Shown: positions 1-9,821, numbered from the stretch's first letter. The stretch: DNA of 64,000 nucleotides from Halomonas smyrnensis AAD6 (GCF_000265245.1 NZ_AJKS02000016.1:1-64000); one strand, 5' to 3'. The notes: a model not told the origin generated them from the letters alone. Translations and numbers: made by a program.

Positions 1-1360
1 GCGGAGGCCTCGGCCGGTGCCGGCGACGCGGCGGACTCGGCCGGCGCTGGTGCCGGGGCCGGTTCAGGCGTCGGCGCGGGGGCCGGGCGGCTTCGGCCGC
101 CGGCTGCGATGCCGCGGCGCCAGGCGCCGCACTCGGTGCTTGAGCGGCGCTGGCCGCCTGATCTCCGCTCCCCGACGACCCGGCGCCGCCGGCCGCGGGC
201 GCGCCGCCGTCACCGCCTCCGCGCATGGGCAGCGGCGTCTGGGCCGGCTTCGGCACGCCCTGGGGGCGGAAGGCCAGCATGCGCAGCAGGGTCATCTCCA
301 GGGCGGTGCGCAGGTCGGGCGCGTGGGCCATGTCGCCGCGGCCCTGGATGCCGATCTGGTAGTAGAGCTGGATGTCCTCGGCGGTGAAGCGCGCGGCCAG
401 CGCCAGCAGCGTCTCGCGGTCACCGTGGCCGTTATCCAGGGCGTCGGGCACCATCTGCGCCACGGCCAGGCGGTGCAGCACGCCGGTGACGTCGTCGAGC
501 ACGCCGGCGAAGTCCGGGCCCTGCTCGGCCAGGGCGGCGACCTCGGCCAGCACCCGGGCGGCGTCGACCTCGGCCATGGCCTCGAGCAGCGCCAGCACGT
601 GGCGATGGTCGAGGGTGCCGAGCATCGCCGCCACGTCGGCGTGGCGCACCTCGCCCTGGCCGAAGGCGATCGCCTGGTCGGTCAGGCTCATGGCGTCACG
701 CATGGAGCCCTCGGCGGCCTTGCCGAGCAGCCACAGCGCGCTCTCCTCGAAGGACACCGACTCGGCCTCGAGCACCTTGGAGAGGTGGCCGACGATGCGC
801 TCCGGCGGCATGTGCTTGAGGGTGAACTGCAGGCAGCGCGACAGCACCGTGGGGGGCAGCTTCTGCGGGTCGGTAGTGGCCAGCAGGAACTTCACGTGGG
901 GCGGCGGCTCTTCCAGGGTCTTCAGCAGCGCGTTGAAGCTGCTGGTGGAGAGCATGTGCACCTCGTCGATGAGGTACACCTTGTAGCGGCCCTGGGTCGG
1001 CGCGTACTGCACGTTGTCGAGCAGCTCGCGGGTGTCCTCGACCTTGGTGCGCGAGGCGGCATCGACCTCGATCAGGTCGACGAAGCGCCCGTCGTCGATG
1101 GCCTCGCAGCTGGGGCACTGGCCGCAGGGCGTGGAGGTCACGCCCTCGTCGCCCTGCCCGCCCGCGGTGCAGTTCAGGCACTTGGCGAGGATGCGCGCCA
1201 GGGTGGTCTTGCCGACGCCACGGGTCCCGGTGAACAGGTAGGCGTGATGCAGCCGGCCCTGGTCCAGGGCATTGACCAGCGCGCGCTGGACATGCTCCTG
1301 GCCGACCAGTTCATGGAAGGTACGCGGCCGCCACTTGCGGGCCAGAACCTGATAGCTCAT
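1..1360 (-). CDS. dnaX: DNA polymerase III subunit gamma/tau (partial, C-terminus off the left edge)
   Basis: Clamp-loader ATPase that opens the sliding clamp and, as tau, tethers polymerase cores and the DnaB helicase. Translation from the ATG at 1358-1360 begins MSYQVLARKWRPRTFHELVG. A Walker A motif GTRGVGKTT follows, then a zinc-binding cysteine cluster (CLNC and CGQCPSC), a DEVHML Walker B and the sensor-1 region, all typical of DnaX domains I-III. After about residue 380 the chain becomes an Ala/Pro-rich linker, as expected for domain IV. About 453 codons are visible and no stop is reached, so the tau-specific part is missing. An AAGGA sequence lies about 10 nt upstream of the start. 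No A-rich slippery heptamer occurs in the visible part, so production of gamma by frameshifting cannot be inferred. Confidence 0.97.
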   Translation of the reverse strand, partial: MSYQVLARKWRPRTFHELVGQEHVQRALVNALDQGRLHHAYLFTGTRGVGKTTLARILAKCLNCTAGGQGDEGVTSTPCGQCPSCEAIDDGRFVDLIEVDAASRTKVEDTRELLDNVQYAPTQGRYKVYLIDEVHMLSTSSFNALLKTLEEPPPHVKFLLATTDPQKLPPTVLSRCLQFTLKHMPPERIVGHLSKVLEAESVSFEESALWLLGKAAEGSMRDAMSLTDQAIAFGQGEVRHADVAAMLGTLDHRHVLALLEAMAEVDAARVLAEVAALAEQGPDFAGVLDDVTGVLHRLAVAQMVPDALDNGHGDRETLLALAARFTAEDIQLYYQIGIQGRGDMAHAPDLRTALEMTLLRMLAFRPQGVPKPAQTPLPMRGGGDGGAPAAGGAGSSGSGDQAASAAQAPSAAPGAAASQPAAEAARPPRRRLNRPRHQRRPSPPRRRHRPRPP

Positions 1361-1505
1361 GCAGCTCGGAATCCTTGCGGCTGGGCTGGCGGGCAGCCGA
1401 ACACGAAAGCCCCGCCGGTGCGCGAATCGCCGACCGACGGGCTTGAAGAGATGGCCCACATTCTACCGGGTGGCGGCCCGGGCGCAAAGCATGGGCCTAA
1501 GCGAG

Positions 1506-2585
1506 TCAGCCGCCGCAGAGCCGGCCGCTGTCGCGGATGTCGGCGAGGCGCCCGGCGGCGATGCCGTCGAGGCGCGTGAGCTCGCCGCTGCCCGACCAGG
1601 GGCGACCGGCCACGATGGCCTCGGCGCGGGCCGGGCCGATGTGCGGCAGCTGCTCCAGCGAGGCGACGGAACTGGCGTTGAGGTCGATGCAGCCGGCCGT
1701 CGCGCCGAGGGAGGCGCCGCCGGCATCGGCGACCACCCCGGCGCCTGGCGGCAGGGCTTCCAGCTCGCCCGGGTGCAGCGCCAGATAAACCGGCGCATGG
1801 TCGGAGACGTGCTCGCGGGCCTCGCCGTGCTGGAGGCCGGCCAGCGCCGGATAGCGCAGCATGCCGAGCATCGAGGGGCTCAGGCGATCCGGCCGGTACC
1901 AGAGGTTGTCGTAGGCGCTGGCGTAGCGGCCCGGTGCGTGGCCGAGCGTGGTGGCCTGATCGCTCAGGGCCGGCACCGCGCCGAGCGCCCGCAGCGGCGC
2001 CCAGGCGTCATCGTCCGGCGCCAGGTTGAAGTCGCCCATCAGCATCCGCGGGGTCTCGGGATAGGCCTCGTCGAGCCATTGCCAGTAGTCGGCCAGCGCC
2101 TCGACCTCGGGCCGACGGTCGGCGAGACCGTCGCCGTAGACCACGTGCACCGTGGCGGCGACGAAGGGGTCGCCGCCGTCCCGGTCGCGGAACGTCGCCG
2201 AGAAGGGCTCGCGGGCGAAGACGTCGCCGCGGTCGAGATACACCGCCCCTCCGCCGAGCGACGCGACGCGCGACTCGCGCCACAGGAAGCCGTAGTGCTC
2301 CCGGTAGCGGCCGCGCCCCACCGCGTGGCTGGCCATCGACGACCAGTCCTCGCCGGACACGGCCTCGAGCTCGCGCTCCAGCCGCGTCAGCGCCTCGGCG
2401 TCCATCAGCTCCTGCACCGCCAGCAGGTCGAATCGCCCGGCCACCCGGGCCACCCGATCGAGCCGTTTGTCGTTGTTCCAACCCAGATGCTCGAGGTTCC
2501 AGCTGCCGATCACCGCGGCGCCGGCCAGGCCCGGAAAAGCGGCCAGAGACAGCGCAATAAAACCTGCCAAGACAAGACGTTGCAT
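1506..2585 (-). CDS. Secreted endonuclease/exonuclease/phosphatase-family protein with C-terminal helix-hairpin-helix
   Basis: A 359-residue protein with a signal peptide (about residues 1-23, ending LAGAA). A DNase I-like fold follows: SWNLEHLGW (metal and substrate loop), VQELMD, MGDFNLAPDDD, and a terminal VSDHAPVYL with the catalytic His. The last 60 residues (GCIDLNAS...LPHIGPARAEAIVAGRPW) form a ComEA-type helix-hairpin-helix, a non-specific DNA-binding motif. The likely role is periplasmic or extracellular nuclease activity; the substrate is not shown by sequence. A strong AGGGAGGGG ribosome site sits 4 nt before the ATG. The gene stands alone between dnaX and an oppositely oriented exchanger gene. 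Confidence 0.85.
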   Translation of the reverse strand: MQRLVLAGFIALSLAAFPGLAGAAVIGSWNLEHLGWNNDKRLDRVARVAGRFDLLAVQELMDAEALTRLERELEAVSGEDWSSMASHAVGRGRYREHYGFLWRESRVASLGGGAVYLDRGDVFAREPFSATFRDRDGGDPFVAATVHVVYGDGLADRRPEVEALADYWQWLDEAYPETPRMLMGDFNLAPDDDAWAPLRALGAVPALSDQATTLGHAPGRYASAYDNLWYRPDRLSPSMLGMLRYPALAGLQHGEAREHVSDHAPVYLALHPGELEALPPGAGVVADAGGASLGATAGCIDLNASSVASLEQLPHIGPARAEAIVAGRPWSGSGELTRLDGIAAGRLADIRDSGRLCGG

Positions 2586-2720
2586 GCACCCCTCCCTATC
2601 GGAAAGGCGCTATCCTGCCGGTCGGCGATGGCGACATCAATATCAGCTATTACCGATATGCTATCGGCGGCGAGGGGCTGTTAGGCTGGACACTCGTCAT
2701 TCAAGGAAGGGACGCCTGCG

Positions 2721-3758
2721 ATGCCTGCCATTCTGATCTGGAGTCTCGTGGCCGTGGTGGCCACCGCCATCGTCTGGCGTGGCAGCGGCCTGCTGGAAAC
2801 CAGCAGCGAGCGGCTGGCGGCCCACTACCGGCTGCCGGACATCGTCCAGGGCGCCATCGTGGTGGCCGTGGGCTCGAGCTTTCCGGAGCTCTCCACCACG
2901 GTGATCTCGACCCTGGTGCACGGCGAGTTCGAGCTCGGCGTGGCGGCGATCGTCGGCTCGGCGCTGTTCAACATCCTGGTGATTCCCGCCGTCTCCGGCC
3001 TGGCCAGTCGCCACCCGCTGAGGGCCAACCGCGACCTGGTCTACAAGGAAGCCCAGTTCTACATGATCGCGGTGGCGGTGCTGACCCTGACCTTCGCCTT
3101 CGCCGCCATCTATCACCCCGCCGAGGCGACGGGCGGCGCCATCAGCGGCGAGATGACCCGCGGGCTGGCGCTGATGCCGGTGGCGCTCTACGGGCTCTAC
3201 CTGTTCGTGCAGTACCAGGACACCCTCGACCACGAAAGCGAGGTCGACGCCGGCGACGTGCGCCCGGGACGCGAATGGGCCCGGCTGGCGCTGTCGCTGG
3301 CGGTGATCGTGATCGGTGTGGAGGGGCTGGTCCGCGCGGCGATCGCGTTCGGTGACATCTTCGACACCCCGAGCTTCCTGTGGGGCATCACCGTGGTCGC
3401 CGCCGGCACCTCGATTCCCGATGCCTTCGTCTCGATCCGCGCCGCCCGCCAGGGTCGCGGCGTCACCAGCATCGCCAACGTGCTGGGCAGCAACACCTTC
3501 GATCTGCTGGTGTGCATCCCGGCCGGCGTGCTGATCGCCGGCACCGCCATGGTCAACTTCTCCATCGCCGCGCCGATGATGGCGGTGCTCACCGCCGCCA
3601 CGGTGGCGCTGTTCCTGATGATGCGCACCGGCATGGTGCTGACGAAGCGCGAATGCGTGGCCCTGCTGGGGCTCTACGCCGGCTTCCTGATATGGATCGG
3701 GATGGAGACCTTCGGGGTGGTCGACCTGGTGCCGAGCCTGCCGCCACCACGGGCGTAG
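2721..3758 (+). CDS. Sodium/calcium exchanger family (CaCA) membrane protein
   Basis: A 345-residue polytopic inner-membrane antiporter. It has the two inverted alpha repeats of the CaCA superfamily: VAVGSSFPELSTT...IVGSALFNILVIP near residues 50-95, and VVAAGTSIPDAFVS...NVLGSNTFDLLVCIPAG near 225-275. The acidic residues in GSSFPE and GTSIPD are the cation-binding positions of the family. By family it exchanges Ca2+ (or another divalent cation) for Na+ or H+; the exact ions cannot be read from sequence. AAGGAAGGGA precedes the ATG. It converges with cysK, with a GC hairpin between them. Confidence 0.9.
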   Translation: MPAILIWSLVAVVATAIVWRGSGLLETSSERLAAHYRLPDIVQGAIVVAVGSSFPELSTTVISTLVHGEFELGVAAIVGSALFNILVIPAVSGLASRHPLRANRDLVYKEAQFYMIAVAVLTLTFAFAAIYHPAEATGGAISGEMTRGLALMPVALYGLYLFVQYQDTLDHESEVDAGDVRPGREWARLALSLAVIVIGVEGLVRAAIAFGDIFDTPSFLWGITVVAAGTSIPDAFVSIRAARQGRGVTSIANVLGSNTFDLLVCIPAGVLIAGTAMVNFSIAAPMMAVLTAATVALFLMMRTGMVLTKRECVALLGLYAGFLIWIGMETFGVVDLVPSLPPPRA

Positions 3759-3792
3759 GGAGCGCCGCGGCGGCGCTTGAGGACGAGAGCGC

Positions 3793-3818
3793 TCCCGGCG
3801 GCCGGGCGGCCGCCGGGA
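3793..3818. terminator. GC-rich hairpin between convergent genes
   Basis: Arms TCCCGGCGGC and GCCGCCGGGA pair perfectly over 10 bp around a 6-nt loop, in the gap between the exchanger gene and cysK, which point at each other. There is no T-run on either side, so intrinsic termination is only a guess; it may act as a bidirectional transcript-end hairpin. Confidence 0.4.
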
Positions 3819-3836
3819 ACGAGGCGGAAACGCGAC

Positions 3837-4808
<972 letters not shown>

Positions 4809-4832
4809 GAATCGTTCCTTGTGATGGGCGTG

Positions 4833-5867
4833 TTAACGGGCGGCGTCGAAGCCGGCCAGCACGTTGACGGCATTGATGCCGATTTCCTTGACCGCATAGC
4901 CGCCCTCGAGCAGGAAGGTGGTGGGCAGCCCCGCGCCGGCCAGTCGCCGGCCGAGCTCGGTGAAGTCGTCGCTGGTGAGCCTGAAGGCGCTGATGGGGTC
5001 GTGCTCGAAGGCGTCGACGCCGAGCGAGACCACCAGCAGCTCGCAGCCGGCCTCGCGAATGCGCGCCAGGGCATCGTCGAGCGCCCGGGACCAGGCATCG
5101 AAGGCCGTCCCCGGCGCCATCGGATAGTTGAGATTGAAGCCCTCCCCTGCCCCGCGGCCGGTCTCGTCGGCGTGGCCCAGGAAGTAGGGGAAGCAGCTGC
5201 GCGGGTCGCCGTGCAGCGAGGCGAACAGCACGTCGTCGCGATCGTAGAAGATCTGCTGGGTGCCGTTGCCGTGGTGGAAGTCGACGTCCAGCACCGCCAC
5301 GCGCCTCTTGCCGCTGTCCAGCGCATGCTGGGCGGCGATGGCGGCGTTGTTGAAGAAGCAGTAGCCGCCGAACTGGTCGCTGGCGGCGTGGTGGCCCGGC
5401 GGCCGGCACAGCCCGAAGCAGGGCTCGCCGCTGGTCAGGGTGCGGGAAACGGCCGAGAGCGCGATGTCCTTGCTGGCCATGGCGGCCTCGAAGGTACCCG
5501 CGCAGATCGAGGTCTCGGCGGCCAGCGCGTAATAGCCGAGCCGGCCGTCGATATGCTCGGGAATGAGGTCGTCGCGCATGGCCCGGGTCGGCCAGACGGA
5601 GGGAATGGCCTCGCCGCGCCTGCCCGCCGCCCGCCAGTCGTCCCAGCAGCGGGCGAGGAAGTCGACGTAGCCGCGGTCGTGCACCGCCAGCACCGGTTCG
5701 AGGCCATGTGCCTCGGGCTCGCGCACCTCGCCGAGACCCACCTCGCGCACCCGTTCAAGCACCAGCTCGACCCGCTCGGGGCACTCGTAGGGCGCCACCA
5801 GCTCGCCGCCGTCGAGTTCGGTACGGGCGCGGCGCAGGCCGGTGTCATCGCTGTGGAAGGTCAACAT
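4833..5867 (-). CDS. Histone deacetylase family protein (acetylpolyamine amidohydrolase-like)
   Basis: A 344-residue zinc hydrolase of the class II HDAC-like superfamily. Visible hallmarks are RPPGHHA (catalytic His-His), CFFNNAAIAA, VAVLDVDFHHGNGTQ (zinc ligands Asp and His), LFASLHGDP and ASLGVDAFEHDP. Bacterial relatives remove acetyl groups from polyamines or related amides, or act on protein lysines; which applies here is not visible. The ATG at 5865-5867 (MLTFHSDDTG) was chosen because this is where family homology begins and AGGAG lies 10 nt upstream; the frame stays open to 6044. It is first in a likely two-gene unit with cysK. Confidence 0.88.
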   Translation of the reverse strand: MLTFHSDDTGLRRARTELDGGELVAPYECPERVELVLERVREVGLGEVREPEAHGLEPVLAVHDRGYVDFLARCWDDWRAAGRRGEAIPSVWPTRAMRDDLIPEHIDGRLGYYALAAETSICAGTFEAAMASKDIALSAVSRTLTSGEPCFGLCRPPGHHAASDQFGGYCFFNNAAIAAQHALDSGKRRVAVLDVDFHHGNGTQQIFYDRDDVLFASLHGDPRSCFPYFLGHADETGRGAGEGFNLNYPMAPGTAFDAWSRALDDALARIREAGCELLVVSLGVDAFEHDPISAFRLTSDDFTELGRRLAGAGLPTTFLLEGGYAVKEIGINAVNVLAGFDAAR

Positions 5868-6119
5868 CTCGCCATTGCTCCTCGTGATCAGGTGCCGTCG
5901 ACGACCCGACGCATCCGTCGGCAACGGATCCGTTGCGCGCGCCTGACCATTTCCTTGCGGGGATTGATCGGGGCGCCGGCCGGCGCCCGGGACACGACTA
6001 TGACGCGCGCCGATAACGGCTGCAAGCCCGGAGGGCACAGACACGCGAGGACCTCATGCCGGGCATGAAACGAGGGCGATCGAACGAGGAGAACAACGAA
6101 AGGGAGGCACAAATGGAGG

Positions 6120-6224
6120 CGGCCCCGAAAGCCACATCCCGGCACACGCGTCCATCACTACCGTTGCTCCCTTCCGGGCCTGGCGGGGTTTGCGACTTAG
6201 CGTTGCGGGAGGACCTAAGGGGCC
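6120..6224 (-). ncRNA. ffs: 4.5S RNA, signal recognition particle RNA
   Basis: Read on the minus strand this has the bacterial SRP RNA core: CCCGCAACGC, then CAGGCCCGGAAGGGAGCA (the GGAA tetraloop and Ffh-binding asymmetric loop), then GACGCGTGTGCCGGGATGT. The 5' GGCCCC pairs with the 3' GGGGCC to close a rod of about 105 nt. The RNA binds Ffh and FtsY for cotranslational membrane targeting. The ends are estimated from the closing stem and may be off by a few nucleotides. No protein-coding gene lies in 5868-6472. Confidence 0.95.
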
Positions 6225-6301
6225 ACCACAGCGGGCACCTGACGTGCCATTTGAGTCGGGCAGTTCTCTGAGTGGGATCAGTGACTTGCCGAACGCCGCG
6301 C

Positions 6302-6330
6302 ACTATACCAAGCGACCGGCGGCGCAGCAA
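6302..6330 (-). promoter_or_regulatory. Sigma-70 promoter for the 4.5S RNA gene
   Basis: On the minus strand TTGCTG (plus 6325-6330) and TATAGT (plus 6302-6307) are separated by 17 bp. Initiation would fall near 6295, leaving about 70 nt of 5' leader to be trimmed before the mature RNA. No other gene starts downstream on this strand before ffs. Confidence 0.7.
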
Positions 6331-6413
6331 GGAGCGATTGTCGAATCGTGATCTGACGCGAGCATTACCAACGCCCCCGAAGCGTCGTCAGGGTCTATGG
6401 TGAGGGTGACTCG

Positions 6414-6440
6414 CCTCTCCGCCGCCCCGCGGCGGAGAGG
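6414..6440 (+). other. Perfect 11-bp hairpin upstream of the ATP-grasp gene
   Basis: CCTCTCCGCCG pairs with CGGCGGAGAGG around a CCCCG loop. It ends 32 nt before the start codon of the ATP-grasp gene. There is no T-run after it. It could be a leader structure or the end of an upstream transcript; its function is unknown. Confidence 0.5.
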
Positions 6441-6472
6441 CCCGCTGTATCATTCGACGACCGGAGGCATCC

Positions 6473-7696
6473 ATGACCAAGGATTCGAACAAGGGCTACA
6501 TCGCACTGCTGGGCTGGAGCCTGAATGCCATCGAGGCCGCCGAGAACTTCGACCGCCGCTACGTGGTGGTGGCCCCGGACTGGGCGGAGGAATACTGCCA
6601 GCAGCACGATATCCCCTACGTTTCCTGGAACTTCGAGCGCCTGAACGACCGCTCGATGGAGATCGCCGAGACCCTCAAGGGCATGGGCGTCGACGTGTCC
6701 ATCCCGCTGTTCGAGGAAACCGTGGAGTGGGCCGGCGCCATCAATTCGGTGCTGCTCGACAACCCGCGGCTCTACGGCCAGTCGCTGCTGCTGCGCGACA
6801 AGGCGCTGATGAAGCGCCGTGCCCAGCTCGGCGGCATCCGCGTCGGCATCTTCGAGGAGGCCCACGACAAGGACGACGTCATCCGCTTCCTCAAGCGCGT
6901 CAACCAGACGCTGCTCAAGCTCGACGGCGATCCCAACGACCCCATTCACCTCAAGGCCTTCGACAAGGCCGGCTGCCTGGGCCACCGGGTCATCCGCACG
7001 CCGGACGAGATCGACACCATCCCCGACGAGGAATTCCCGGTGCTGATGGAATCGCACCTGGACGGCTGGGAGTTCGCCGTGGAGGCCTGGATCCACGACG
7101 GCAAGATCGCCTTCCTCAACATCTCGGAATACGTGACCCTGGGCTACTCGGTGTTCGTGCCCGCCTCGCCGGAGCTCGAGCGCTATCGCCCCCAGATCAC
7201 CGCCCAGATCGAGAAGCTGATCAAGGCCTTCGACATCTCCTTCGGGCTGATTCACCCGGAATACTTCGTCACCAGCGACGGCGAAATGTACTTCGGCGAG
7301 GTCGCCTACCGGCCGCCGGGCTTCAAGGTCTTCGAGCTGCTCGAGCGGGTCTACGGCTTCAACGCCTATCAGGCCAGCATGCTGGTGTTCGACCCCAGGA
7401 CCACGGCCGAGGAAGTCGCCGACTTCTTCCCCAAGGAGGTCGTCGATGCCGACGGCTATGCGGGCTGCTTCGGGGTCTATCCGCGCCTGCGGGTGGTCAG
7501 CCGGCTGGAGATTCCCGAGGTGGTCGAGGACGACGCCTACTTCGAGTCCCATGAGCTGACGCCGCCGATGCAGGAAACGGTCACCAAGCGCACCGCCTTC
7601 GGCACCCACTGGGGGCTGATCTACTTCAAGGGCGACGACCCCAACCGCATGCGCGACCTGCTCAAGCATATGGAAGAGCTTGATTTCTATGTCTGA
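6473..7696 (+). CDS. ATP-grasp domain protein of unknown substrate
   Basis: A 407-residue cytoplasmic protein. The N-terminus (GYIALLGWSLNAIEAAENF) looks like a pre-ATP-grasp Rossmann-type domain. The central part shows ATP-grasp features: a Lys-rich LMKRRAQLGG entry helix, FPVLMESHLDGWEFAVEAW (an E-x-x-x-x-G-x-E-like strand that binds nucleotide), and MYFGEVAYRPPG (a metal-binding Glu followed by R-x-x-G, as in carboxylate-amine ligases). The family ligates a carboxylate to an amine or thiol through an acyl phosphate; the substrate is unknown. GGAGG sits 5 nt before the ATG. The papain-like gene starts 45 nt downstream on the same strand and is probably cotranscribed. Confidence 0.8.
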   Translation: MTKDSNKGYIALLGWSLNAIEAAENFDRRYVVVAPDWAEEYCQQHDIPYVSWNFERLNDRSMEIAETLKGMGVDVSIPLFEETVEWAGAINSVLLDNPRLYGQSLLLRDKALMKRRAQLGGIRVGIFEEAHDKDDVIRFLKRVNQTLLKLDGDPNDPIHLKAFDKAGCLGHRVIRTPDEIDTIPDEEFPVLMESHLDGWEFAVEAWIHDGKIAFLNISEYVTLGYSVFVPASPELERYRPQITAQIEKLIKAFDISFGLIHPEYFVTSDGEMYFGEVAYRPPGFKVFELLERVYGFNAYQASMLVFDPRTTAEEVADFFPKEVVDADGYAGCFGVYPRLRVVSRLEIPEVVEDDAYFESHELTPPMQETVTKRTAFGTHWGLIYFKGDDPNRMRDLLKHMEELDFYV

Positions 7697-7741
7697 CGGG
7701 CGCGTCATGGAGACCTTTCCCACGGATGACGAGGAGTCGGT

Positions 7742-9757
7742 GTGACCAGTCCCCCCACACCAACCGGCGACGACAGGCTCACGGGCCTGCTGAAACGTCT
7801 GGACGAGGCCACGGACCTGCTGGCCGGGGCCCGGGGCTTCGCCAAGCCGGGCAAGCTGCCCCGGGTGCTCGACACGGCCCGCCGCATGCTGCTGCTGGAA
7901 GGCGGTGCCGCGGCGGTCGAATCCCGCGCCGCGGCCATGGAGGCCGCCGGCGTCTTCGAGGGCTCGGACTGGGCCACGCCCCAGTTCCTGGTGCCCTCGC
8001 TGACCACCCAGGCGCTGAAGAGCGCCGATGCCAACATGGTGACGATCGAGGCGCTCAGCGAGCTCAGGCTGGTGGCGGTGGCCAAGGGCGAGGTGCGCCA
8101 CGGGCTGATCTCGTCGGAGCAGGCCCACCACTACCTGACCCAGGTGATCGCCCTGAACCTGTGGCTGCTGTTCGGCGCGCCCAGCGAGGCCGAGCGGGAG
8201 ACCCAGGGTCGCCTGGCCGAGCTGCCGCGGCGCCTGTTCGCCCATCTGGCCCAGCGCATCGGCTACGAGCACATCATCGACCGGCTCATCGGCGAGATCT
8301 GGCGCATCCTCCAGCAGCGCCCGATCCAGGTCGGGCCGGTCAAGCAGATGATCACCCAGATCGCCATCTGCCAGACCGACCCGACCATCGACCTCGGCAC
8401 CAGCGGCCAGGGCGCCGACCGCCTGGTCAGCTCGCTGTTCGGCCCGTCCCACGCCTGTCGCGAGGATCCGGGCCTCGAGGTCTATCGCCAGCGCCTGGCC
8501 AGCATGGACGCCAGCGCCCTGCAGGCCGAGGCCACCGGCTTCGCCCGGTCGATGCACGACACCGGCCTGGTGTCGCCCTACCACCCGGTGCTGCTGCGCC
8601 ACCTGCTGGACAACGGCGACACCCTGATCGGCGAGGCGCTGGGGCTCTCCTCCACCGGCCGCGACTGCCTGCTGTGCTATCGCGAGCTGGTGCATGCGCT
8701 GATCCGCGGCGGGCTGCACCCCGACACCGCCCAGGCGGTCTACGGCCTGGCGCTGATGCTCGAGCGCGGCATCCTCTACCAGCCGCCGGTGGCACCGGCC
8801 ATCTGGCGCCAGCTGGGGCTCACGCTGTCGGACTGGTCGACGGCGCGGCTCAACCTGGCCTTCGGCGAGGCGGTCTCGCCGCGGGCGCGGCTGCTGGAGG
8901 GCGTGCTGTGCATGCTCGGCCTGCCGCTGGGCGTCGGCCAGGGCAACAACCCCACCTGCCAGTCGGCCCGGGCGCTGTCGATGTGGGCCTACAACGACCC
9001 GGACTACCTGCTGCAGATGGTGACCTGGGCGGCCCGCGACGACGAGATCATCATGCACTTCGAGGGCCAGCCGATCTCGTCGATGGCGAGCGAAGGCGGC
9101 GTGGCCACCGAGCTGCCCATGGACCTGGACCCGGTATCGCTGATCGTGGTGCCGCACCTGGACCGCATCTACGCCGAGATGGGCCGGCGCTGCATCGGCC
9201 GCGAGGGCGACCCGCACCGCTGGGTCAACCCGGAGTTCCACGGCTGGTGGTCGGGGCGCGGCTTTCGCATCAACGTCGACGTGGCCAGCGGCCAGCTGCT
9301 CGACCTCGACGGCTTCCTGCGCCACTTCTATGCCAGCTACCACCCGCACTACAACGGCAACCAGCCGCTCATCCATCCCCAGCCGGCCGGTATCGCGGTC
9401 ACCGACAGCGCCGCCCGCTTCATCGGCTGGCATGCCATCACCCTGCTGCGGATCGGCGTCGACCCCAGCGGCGAGATGCGCGTGTTCTTCTACAACCCCA
9501 ACAACGACAGCGGCCAGGACTGGGGCGACGGCGTGCGGGTCAGCACCGCCGGCCACGGCGAACGCTTCGGCGAGGCCTCGCTGCCCTTCGAGCAGTTCGC
9601 CTCGCGGCTCTACATCTTCCACCACGATCCGCTGGAGCGCGGCGAGCCGGCGCGCATCGACCAGGCCGAGCTGGATCGGGTGATCGGCTACCTGCAGCGC
9701 AGCTGGGGCGCCGACCGCCTGCCCCCGGGCGGGCTACAGGCCGAGTCGGGCGGCTGA
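7742..9757 (+). CDS. Large conserved hypothetical protein with a putative papain-like C-terminal domain
   Basis: A 671-residue protein with no signal peptide, starting at GTG (7742) with GAGGAG 5 nt upstream. The N-terminal 380 residues are helical and not recognised. The C-terminal part carries an arrangement like papain-fold cysteine peptidases and amidases: Q400 and C406 in GQGNNPTCQSA (same six-residue Gln-to-Cys spacing as papain Q19/C25), H564 in GWHAITLL, and N585 in FYNPNND followed by DWGDGV. This triad is inferred by eye and has not been tested by a profile search. It follows the ATP-grasp gene, so a ligase/amidase pair acting on the same amide bond is plausible but unproven. Confidence 0.65.
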   Translation: MTSPPTPTGDDRLTGLLKRLDEATDLLAGARGFAKPGKLPRVLDTARRMLLLEGGAAAVESRAAAMEAAGVFEGSDWATPQFLVPSLTTQALKSADANMVTIEALSELRLVAVAKGEVRHGLISSEQAHHYLTQVIALNLWLLFGAPSEAERETQGRLAELPRRLFAHLAQRIGYEHIIDRLIGEIWRILQQRPIQVGPVKQMITQIAICQTDPTIDLGTSGQGADRLVSSLFGPSHACREDPGLEVYRQRLASMDASALQAEATGFARSMHDTGLVSPYHPVLLRHLLDNGDTLIGEALGLSSTGRDCLLCYRELVHALIRGGLHPDTAQAVYGLALMLERGILYQPPVAPAIWRQLGLTLSDWSTARLNLAFGEAVSPRARLLEGVLCMLGLPLGVGQGNNPTCQSARALSMWAYNDPDYLLQMVTWAARDDEIIMHFEGQPISSMASEGGVATELPMDLDPVSLIVVPHLDRIYAEMGRRCIGREGDPHRWVNPEFHGWWSGRGFRINVDVASGQLLDLDGFLRHFYASYHPHYNGNQPLIHPQPAGIAVTDSAARFIGWHAITLLRIGVDPSGEMRVFFYNPNNDSGQDWGDGVRVSTAGHGERFGEASLPFEQFASRLYIFHHDPLERGEPARIDQAELDRVIGYLQRSWGADRLPPGGLQAESGG

Positions 9758-9781
9758 CCGGGCCGCCCGCTGTGGCATAAT
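9754..9781 (+). promoter_or_regulatory. Possible sigma-70 promoter for tlyA
   Basis: CTGACC and CATAAT (9776-9781) are spaced by 16 bp, 40 bp before the tlyA start codon. The -10 matches 5 of 6 consensus bases and the -35 matches 4 of 6. Confidence 0.4.
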
Positions 9782-9821
9782 GCGGCCCCGTTTTCCCGCT
9801 CCACCACTGCCAGGATCGCCC

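Noticed and set aside
1..400. Programmed frameshift site for the gamma form of DnaX
   Set aside because: No A-rich slippery heptamer is present in the visible part of the gene.
6395..9625. A 1076-codon open frame on the minus strand
   Set aside because: It is antisense to the ATP-grasp and papain-like genes, has repetitive His/Gln/Arg-rich sequence and no recognisable domain; such shadows are expected at this GC content. Similar ones occur at 10974-12992 (+) and 22212-24029 (-).
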